DNA of 64,000 nucleotides from Antedon mediterranea (lineage: Eukaryota > Echinodermata > Crinoidea > Comatulida > Antedonidae). Of this stretch, positions 60,301 through 64,000 are shown one piece after another; within the stretch, counting starts at the first letter, position 1; each line of letters opens with the position of its first letter. The translations under genes were made by a program, and so were the position numbers. Below the pieces are notes generated by a model. The model was not told the DNA's origin. It worked only from the letters and a program-made list of their open reading frames with translations, and did not search any database. The DNA lies in NCBI RefSeq assembly GCF_964355755.1, contig NC_092673.1, positions 16,995,001-17,059,000 on the forward strand. The letters are read 5' to 3'.

Positions 60301-63300
60301 ATGTTGGGCAATAGTAACCAACATAATACTGACAATAAATGAAACATATATATCCTCTGTTTTGTTTGTGCCATAGCAAGTTTTTCACAGTTTTGTATTT
60401 CAGTTATTTTCTATATCCAACAGTATTCATTGATATTAACCTTTTACAATTTACTAAAGTAACTAACTATTGAATTTAAATAATATTCTAGGTGTCCGTA
60501 ATGTTACATTATTTCAAGTTAAGACTTTTAGACCATTTTGAACTTTTTTGGTAGCCAACATTTGAAAAACCTATGTTTCTTTATTATTTATAATTATAAA
60601 TGTTGACTTTATTTAGGGCATAATATGTAAAGCCTCTATGCACTTAAAAGTAACAAGTTTTCAATTAAAAAAACAAAGAAATAAATGAAAAATAGGTATT
60701 CATTTTGTTTCATTTTAAGTTATTGTTTGGACGCACTTTATCAATGCAGTGTGCCACTGTTGTAAAAGTAAGGTTTAATTATAGTATTCTATCTATTAAC
60801 CTTTACGTTGCATTTATATCTTTCAGTTCTTCCTGACAAACAAAGTATCATACTGTGTTACGTTTAATGTGATGGATAACTTGGATAAACCAGCTCATCC
60901 ACGAGATTCATCAATTGTAAGTTCACCAAGTATTTCAGATTATTTTGTCAAATTTATCAACAGAGAATTGTTTATTTTCTAATTACATTTTGATTTTAGG
61001 ATTCACTGGGAATGACTAATTTGGACATGAATTTGTTCTGGATAAGGTCTATTTATGAACATACTGTGCTACAACATGGTTCAGGAAACCTCATTTTAAT
61101 TGATGGCAAGAGTATAGCATCGCCTCCTATCTGTTTGGTTGCTACCCATATGGATAAATTGTTAGGGACAGAATCAGAAAAACAGATAAAGGTAATAGCT
61201 ATAGTATACATTTATAACTTAAATATTATTTGACTCTACACATCTACACACATTGCTTATTTATGAATGGTACATCAGAATGGATAAGCATCACATGAAA
61301 TAAAAGAAGAAACCTTTTTGTGTATTGTTAATATAAGAATACAATTTTACTAATTAAAGGCTGAGAGGATGTTCATGCAGATGTTCAATGCAATGAAAGG
61401 AATGCCATATGCCAAGCATGTAGATCGTGAAATGTACATGGTGGATAACACTGTAAAATCACATGAAGGTATTGAAAAACTTATAAGAAATGTTGGTAGA
61501 TACATGAAAGCAATGGTGAAGAAAGTTCCAGTAAAATGGGTTGATTTGCAAGAAAGGTTACAAGTAATTGGAAAAAGGAGATTATATATTACTTTAACAA
61601 AGGTAAGAGTTTGTTTTTCAAAATACAGTATATACAAACTATAGCATTTTCTCTAAAAACAAATCTAAGTTTATACAGATTATTAGCAATAATATTTAAC
61701 ATTTCAGAACAGTTAATAGTGCTATGTGCTTTTTAACCCATTGACTGCCGGATGTTTATTAGCCCATTGTTCTGTACTGCCAGTACATTTAAGTGAGGTA
61801 TTTCCTGCTTGCCAGCTCATTTTTTATCAACGAGAATAAACAAACTTTTTTACAGGGTAGTATTATTATTATAAACTATTGAAAATTTGAGAAAATAAAT
61901 AATAAAACAAATATTCATCAGACATTTCTACATACAAATGTATTTCTATTATAAAGTTTTTAGCAATATTTGTACAGCTAGCTATATCTAGGCCAAGCTA
62001 GCTAATAATATAGTAGTAGTAGCCTAGCGCATACCACATTGCCTGCCTTGGCCTTCATCAATTTATTTCTAGGCCTAGCTAGCTATCAATATCTAAGCCA
62101 TCATGATCAAGCCCAGTAGCGACAACTTCGCGGTATAATACTGCTTCATTTTCATTTCAAACCGACATTTTAAACCTCAAAATACTCAAATTTTTAATAT
62201 AGTAAGCCCTACAAATTTTCGCGTCACAATATAGAATGGTTCATTGGCTTTCATTAATAATGCATGTCAATACAATTAGACTCGATGAAGACGTGATGTA
62301 GGCTATTTTATTGCGACGTTAATTGTTTCGCATTAACGCGAAGTTGGCACAGCCAGTACAACTAGCCTAGTTGGCAGTCAATGGGTTAATCTATAAAAGT
62401 TATAAAATTTCTTCTAGTATTAATTATTTATTTTTGAGTGAATTTTTAATTCTATTTTAGGTTTCAGAGCTTGCTACCCAATGTGGAATTTCTAAACACA
62501 TGCTCACCGCTGCAATAACGTATCTAAATGATGCCGGAATAATCATGTATACCGGCACTAATGAGAAATTAAAAAACATTGTGATAACAAATCTTCACTG
62601 GATGATTAACATTTTGACAAAAGTTATCACAGTAGTTACACCAACTATTATCATGGTAGGTAAATGCATATTATATGATATACTAGATGGTGAATAAAAG
62701 TAAAATAGCCTTATTATATATTAATTTTGGTCTTAGTTTGCTTTAACATATCAGTATTTTTATTACCTTTAGCATCCATTTGTACTGTGTTTTTTTATAC
62801 ATAGAACGATGCAGAAGACAGGAAGCAATTACAGAGGCTGTGGAAAAAGCTTGACTGCGAAGGAGTTCTTGAAGAGAAGTTACTACGTTATTTGTGGGGG
62901 AACGAAGATGGAGATCTCTTTGATGTTTTTGTAGAACTGATGAAAGTATTTCGTTTGCTCTTTGAGAAGACAAAGGTAGGCACATAGTATACACTTTTAA
63001 TGATTTAAAAAAATTATACTGTAAAGCTCTTGCATAAAAACATATTACTGTAATACTAACCACTTGTACCAATTTATGTGTAATTCTGATATATTATACT
63101 ATAATAACAGGGAATTAAAGAAGGTACCCGGATATTTTTCATTCCCTGTCGAATGAAAGTTGACAAAAAAGACATTTTGAAAGTCACAGCAGATGACAGA
63201 CAAACATTATCAATTTACCTGACTCCAACAGACTTTCTTCCTGACGCTGTGTACAACACATTGGTTGTTGCATTTCTTGAATTGATGGCAGAAAAGGGTA

Positions 63301-63999
63301 GTGATGATTCAGAAGTGTTCCGGAATCGTAGTGACTTTACATTTAATGGTCACACTTTAAGCTTAGGTTCTGTCAAAATTAACCATGAAAAAGAAAAACC
63401 ATATGCTTTAAAGGTATGAAATTAATTACTATTTTTTCTATTAATTATATTCTACTTTTAAGATTTAATATAAAATTTGTATTTAAAGAGAAAACATAAA
63501 ACCAATTAACGTTGAATATAGTATATATATGCATTCTGTTCTATGTCTATGTATTACGCACTTTTTTCTTTCATAGTACTTCAAACCTAGCTCTACTATT
63601 TTTGTTTATTTTAACGATGTATTGTTCCCCCAAAAACATGGCAAATTAATGATGTTAAATAGCCCATTTTGCAGATTTAATCAAGTTGTTCACTTCAGTG
63701 AAAAAAACAACAAACAAAAGTAATATTTTCACTTTTTGAAGACAAAACAAATGGTTAAAAAAAATTGTTTCAAACCAAATAATATGTGACATTAAATAAT
63801 AACATACTGTATTAACAAAATTTACAATTTTCATATATAGTATATCTTTAACACAACAAGATGTTCAATTTCTTTTGAATTCATGATCCATTTCAATGTT
63901 TATTTGTTATTATGTATTTATCCATCTGTATTAATTATATGCATGCATAGATAAATGTCAAACGATACTGTTTGAATGTTTTTCTTAACAGCTTGAAAT
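48373..63999 (+). CDS. Gene B: ankyrin-Roc-COR GTPase (5' part, runs off the window)
   Basis: Coding exons: 48373-48380, 48742-48835, 49014-49121, 50004-50088, 58341-58506, 59086-59186, 59873-59941, 60052-60188, 60827-60916, 61000-61191, 61360-61602, 62461-62655, 62805-62975, 63111-63413, 63992 onward. All phases agree; 657 codons are visible. The protein starts with ankyrin-like repeats (about 5-95), continues with a Roc GTPase (about 115-350: GKEGVGKTS, STDGI, WDFAGQ, THMD) and a COR domain (about 360-650). Roc-COR proteins are Ras-like GTPases that work as dimers; LRRK2 and MFHAS1 are known members with other N-termini. Exons 61360 to 63992 are collinear with gene A, so a DED and anchor may follow beyond the edge. 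The intron 50089-58340 is 8.25 kb of transposons. Confidence 0.85.
48500..48660 (+). repeat. Tandem repeat of about 62 bp, 2.5 copies
   Basis: ATTACAATTAAAGGGCCCAT followed by TTGACAGAATCAAGAGG, in the first gene B intron. Confidence 0.8.
48742..48835 (+). CDS. Gene B exon: ankyrin repeat 1
   Basis: Enters phase 2, leaves phase 0; acceptor tttaacag, donor gag|gtatta. NKLEEALHRNDLQTVKHICR, then PDLVKSINE, the helix-turn-helix part of an ankyrin-type repeat. Confidence 0.8.
49014..49121 (+). CDS. Gene B exon: ankyrin repeat 2
   Basis: 36 codons, phase 0; acceptor ttttccag, donor aag|gtaatc. DGNTPLHEYL is the canonical ankyrin G-x-T-P-L-H motif, followed by LDIVTCLVQND. Confidence 0.9.
49205..49335 (+). 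pseudogene. Decayed duplicate of the ankyrin exon 3 acceptor region
   Basis: 49205-49320 repeats 48900-49013 (ACATAATGTCTGTTGTCAGT, AATTCTTTTCCAG versus GAGTCCTTTCCAG) up to and past the splice acceptor, then GATGTATATTGG instead of GATGGGAACACT. It looks like a tandemly duplicated ankyrin exon that has lost its frame. 49438-49580 holds a separate two-copy repeat (TTATTTCTGGTTCC). Confidence 0.6.
50004..50088 (+). CDS. Gene B exon: ankyrin repeat 3
   Basis: Phase 0 in, phase 1 out; acceptor tttttatag, donor aca|gtaagt. EGNTPVNVLENNTQ fits the start of a third ankyrin repeat, then QILKFFDS. It joins 58341 as AAA (A+AA) over an 8.25-kb intron. Confidence 0.8.
50158..50400 (+). repeat. tRNA-derived SINE
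   Basis: ATGGCCGAGCGGTTAAG is a Leu/Ser-type tRNA A box region; AGGGTTCAAGGCTC is the B box. No acceptor stem is present, and the unrelated body is shared with 7520-7823, so this is a SINE and not a tRNA gene. Confidence 0.75.
50401..51002. other. Intron sequence, no feature recognised
   Basis: AT-rich, no coding pattern; short open frames on both strands are chance. Confidence 0.4.
51003..51554. mobile_element. TTAA-flanked MITE, 552 bp
   Basis: Ends AGGAAAGGAACA and inverse TGTTCCTTTCCT, with TTAA at 50999-51002 and 51555-51558. Similar plan to 38053-38681 and 5540-7152. Confidence 0.72.
51588..52124 (+). pseudogene. L2/CR1-type LINE remnant, 5'-truncated and internally deleted
   Basis: STGAPQGTVLAPFF at 51605-51646 is the well-known APQG-TVLSP motif of L2/CR1-type reverse transcriptases. 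It is followed directly by MFYSSVMLSIWGYCMLGWAG and a C-terminal tail (KHPLHKDI, SGRMR, RYKYSFYPAGIRHYN), so the catalytic palm with its YADD box is deleted. TAG at 52018. The 3' end has (TGTATC)n at 52106-52124, as L2/CR1 elements do. Confidence 0.78.
52125..52741. other. Intron sequence, no gene
   Basis: AT-rich then TAGGCCTA-rich; no feature recognised. Confidence 0.4.
52750..54790. mobile_element. 2-kb foldback element with 8-bp TSD and TGCGAGGCA subterminal repeats
   Basis: Flanks TGTGGATA at 52742-52749 and 54791-54798. Both ends carry AACAAAGTGCGAGGCAGCGA-type sequence with six or so copies of GCGAGGCA over 150 bp, inverted at the right. An 8-bp TSD and clustered subterminal repeats suggest a hAT- or P-like element. 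No transposase frame. A second inverted-repeat element (52937-53762) is nested inside. Confidence 0.75.
52937..53762. mobile_element. Nested inverted-repeat element related to the arms of the 10.4-kb foldback
   Basis: CTAGTTTCCTT at both ends; then CACCTGCCTTGTA, AATACCACA, AATCACATAAAA and GATTTTACAG in mirror order. The same words form the D segment of the 10.4-kb element (24975-25110, 34180-34345). Its middle holds insert X (53104-53577). Confidence 0.65.
54828..56980. mobile_element. TIR element carrying an 84-bp satellite
   Basis: TIR AGCCTGTTTTCCTGTCGACG, followed by TTGAAATACGTTGAGTTGCG, mirrored at the right. TTA flanks both sides (54825-54827, 56981-56983), consistent with the 3-bp TWA duplication of Harbinger-type elements, though 3 bp is weak evidence. 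GTTGAA/CGTTAA words recur near both ends. Confidence 0.7.
55410..56504 (+). repeat. 84-bp satellite, about 13 copies
   Basis: Unit includes CTACTACATTAGCTACTAGG, CCTATCCTTCCTACTACTCT and AGAGCAGGGCCTCTAGCTTG. Copies are identical except for one site, AGCTTAGAG versus AGCTAAGAG, in the order T A A A T A T A A T A T A. Confidence 0.95.
56990..58336. other. Intron end, no gene
   Basis: Contains AATCCAAGATGGCGTCAAAAATGGCCGCCATTTT-type sequence at 57248-57295 and AT-rich DNA. Short open frames here (58029, 58298) do not code, except that the latter overlaps the true exon at 58341. Confidence 0.4.
58341..58506 (+). CDS. Gene B exon: Roc P-loop (G1)
   Basis: Phase 1 in, phase 2 out; acceptor tatattag, donor tag|gtaaaa. 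CMFLGKEGVGKTSCVKAMLG has the Walker A G-x4-G-K-T with a preceding beta strand, the nucleotide phosphate-binding loop of Roc. Confidence 0.92.
59086..59186 (+). CDS. Gene B exon: Roc switch I (G2)
   Basis: Phase 2 in, phase 1 out; acceptor ataatag, donor atg|gtaaga. REPSTDGIV matches the S-T-x-G-I switch I motif of Roc domains; WKRV follows. Confidence 0.88.
59873..59941 (+). CDS. Gene B exon: Roc insert
   Basis: Phase 1 in and out; acceptor ttgtatag, donor aag|gtttgc. DVELTKKFLAHALAKNVDRK, charged helical insert between switch I and G3. Confidence 0.7.
60052..60188 (+). CDS. Gene B exon: Roc G3 (switch II)
   Basis: Phase 1 in, phase 0 out; acceptor ttgtttag, donor agg|gtatgt. SIWDFAGQLDYYITH is the Roc W-D-x-A-G-Q motif. 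An internal gtaaat after 60120 is not used, because the frame runs through to the motif. Confidence 0.92.
60827..60916 (+). CDS. Gene B exon: Roc beta strand after G3
   Basis: 30 codons, phase 0; acceptor ctttcag, donor att|gtaagt. FFLTNKVSYCVTFNVMDNLD: the hydrophobic strand after G3. Confidence 0.82.
61000..61191 (+). CDS. Gene B exon: Roc G4
   Basis: 64 codons, phase 0; acceptor attttag, donor aag|gtaata. FWIRSIYEH, then PPICLVATHMDKL, where T-H-x-D is the base-recognition G4 motif of Roc. Confidence 0.92.
61360..61602 (+). CDS. Gene B exon: Roc-COR junction
   Basis: 81 codons, phase 0; acceptor attaaag, donor aag|gtaaga. Met-rich helix MFMQMFNAMKGM, then KKVPVKWVDLQERLQ. Paralogue of gene A 43-291. 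Confidence 0.88.
61737..62385. mobile_element. TTAA-flanked piggyBac-type MITE, 649 bp
   Basis: TIR CCCATTGACTGCC with TTAA at 61733-61736 and 62386-62389. CCC-starting TIRs next to TTAA fit piggyBac well. In the gene B intron between COR exons. Confidence 0.78.
62461..62655 (+). CDS. Gene B exon: COR
   Basis: 65 codons, phase 0; acceptor attttag, donor atg|gtaggt. Winged-helix part: ISKHMLTAAITYLNDAGIIM, then ITNLHWMINILTKVITVV. Confidence 0.88.
62805..62975 (+). CDS. Gene B exon: COR
   Basis: 57 codons, phase 0; acceptor acatag, donor aag|gtaggc. GVLEEKLLRYLWGNEDGDLF and VFVELMKVFRLLFEKTK; collinear with gene A 2823-3005. Confidence 0.88.
63111..63413 (+). CDS. Gene B exon: C-terminal half of COR
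   Basis: 101 codons, phase 0; acceptor aataacag, donor aag|gtatga. RIFFIPCRM and LSIYLTPTDFLPDAVYNTLV. The Y-D-F-x-G core of gene A is T-P-T-D-F here, so this copy has drifted at a conserved spot. Confidence 0.87.
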
Positions 64000-64000
64000 A
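63992..64000 (+). CDS. Gene B next exon, first three codons
   Basis: Acceptor ttcttaacag, then LEI, in phase 0 and equivalent to VTI at the start of gene A exon 3616-3687. The window ends here. Confidence 0.6.

Overview
The window looks like invertebrate deuterostome DNA, most likely an echinoderm. It is AT-rich, has long introns with GT/AG ends, carries many transposon-like inverted repeats and minisatellites, and is peppered with the palindromic word TAGGCCTA. I infer the phylum from general familiarity with such sequence, not from a search. There is no prokaryotic gene organisation here; most open frames are accidents of repeats.

Two genes can be read, both on the + strand, and both belong to the ROCO (Roc-COR GTPase) superfamily. 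Gene A enters from the left edge and ends at 16541. Fourteen exons join in frame (2349 nt, 782 residues plus stop) and give a COR domain, a Cys-rich segment, a death effector domain (DED), an acidic linker made partly by a duplicated exon, and a hydrophobic C-terminal tail anchor. Gene B starts at 44287 or 48373 and runs off the right edge. Its 15 visible coding exons give ankyrin-like repeats, a complete Roc GTPase core (P-loop, STDGI, WDFAGQ, THMD) and a COR domain collinear with that of gene A. The two are tandem paralogues. Together they suggest an architecture ANK-Roc-COR-DED-TM, that is, a membrane-tethered GTPase with a death-fold adaptor module, plausibly in innate immunity or cell death.

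The rest is a dense record of mobile elements, many with readable target-site duplications (TSDs). Gene A introns hold a Helitron-like element (1293-2725), a TTAA-flanked element (5540-7152), a tRNA-type SINE, a hAT-like element (7984-9045) and a 5'-truncated L1/Tx1-type LINE with TSD (11975-14780). A further inverted-repeat element sits in the last coding exon of gene A and supplies its stop codon. Between the genes lie a 62-bp minisatellite, two inverted-repeat elements with 7- and 9-bp TSDs, and a 10.4-kb foldback element (24879-35260) with an apparent 8-bp TSD. Its arms contain inverted 99-bp arrays and head-to-head Helitron copies. Next come a direct 1.9-kb segmental duplication, more inverted-repeat elements, an 18-bp array, a hAT-like element inserted in a 31-bp minisatellite, and a 38-bp array. 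The 8.2-kb gene B intron (50089-58340) contains a SINE, a TTAA element, an L2/CR1-type LINE remnant, a 2-kb foldback element and a 2.15-kb element that carries an 84-bp satellite.

All exon joins were deduced by hand from splice signals, reading phase and paralogue alignment; no transcript or database evidence was available.
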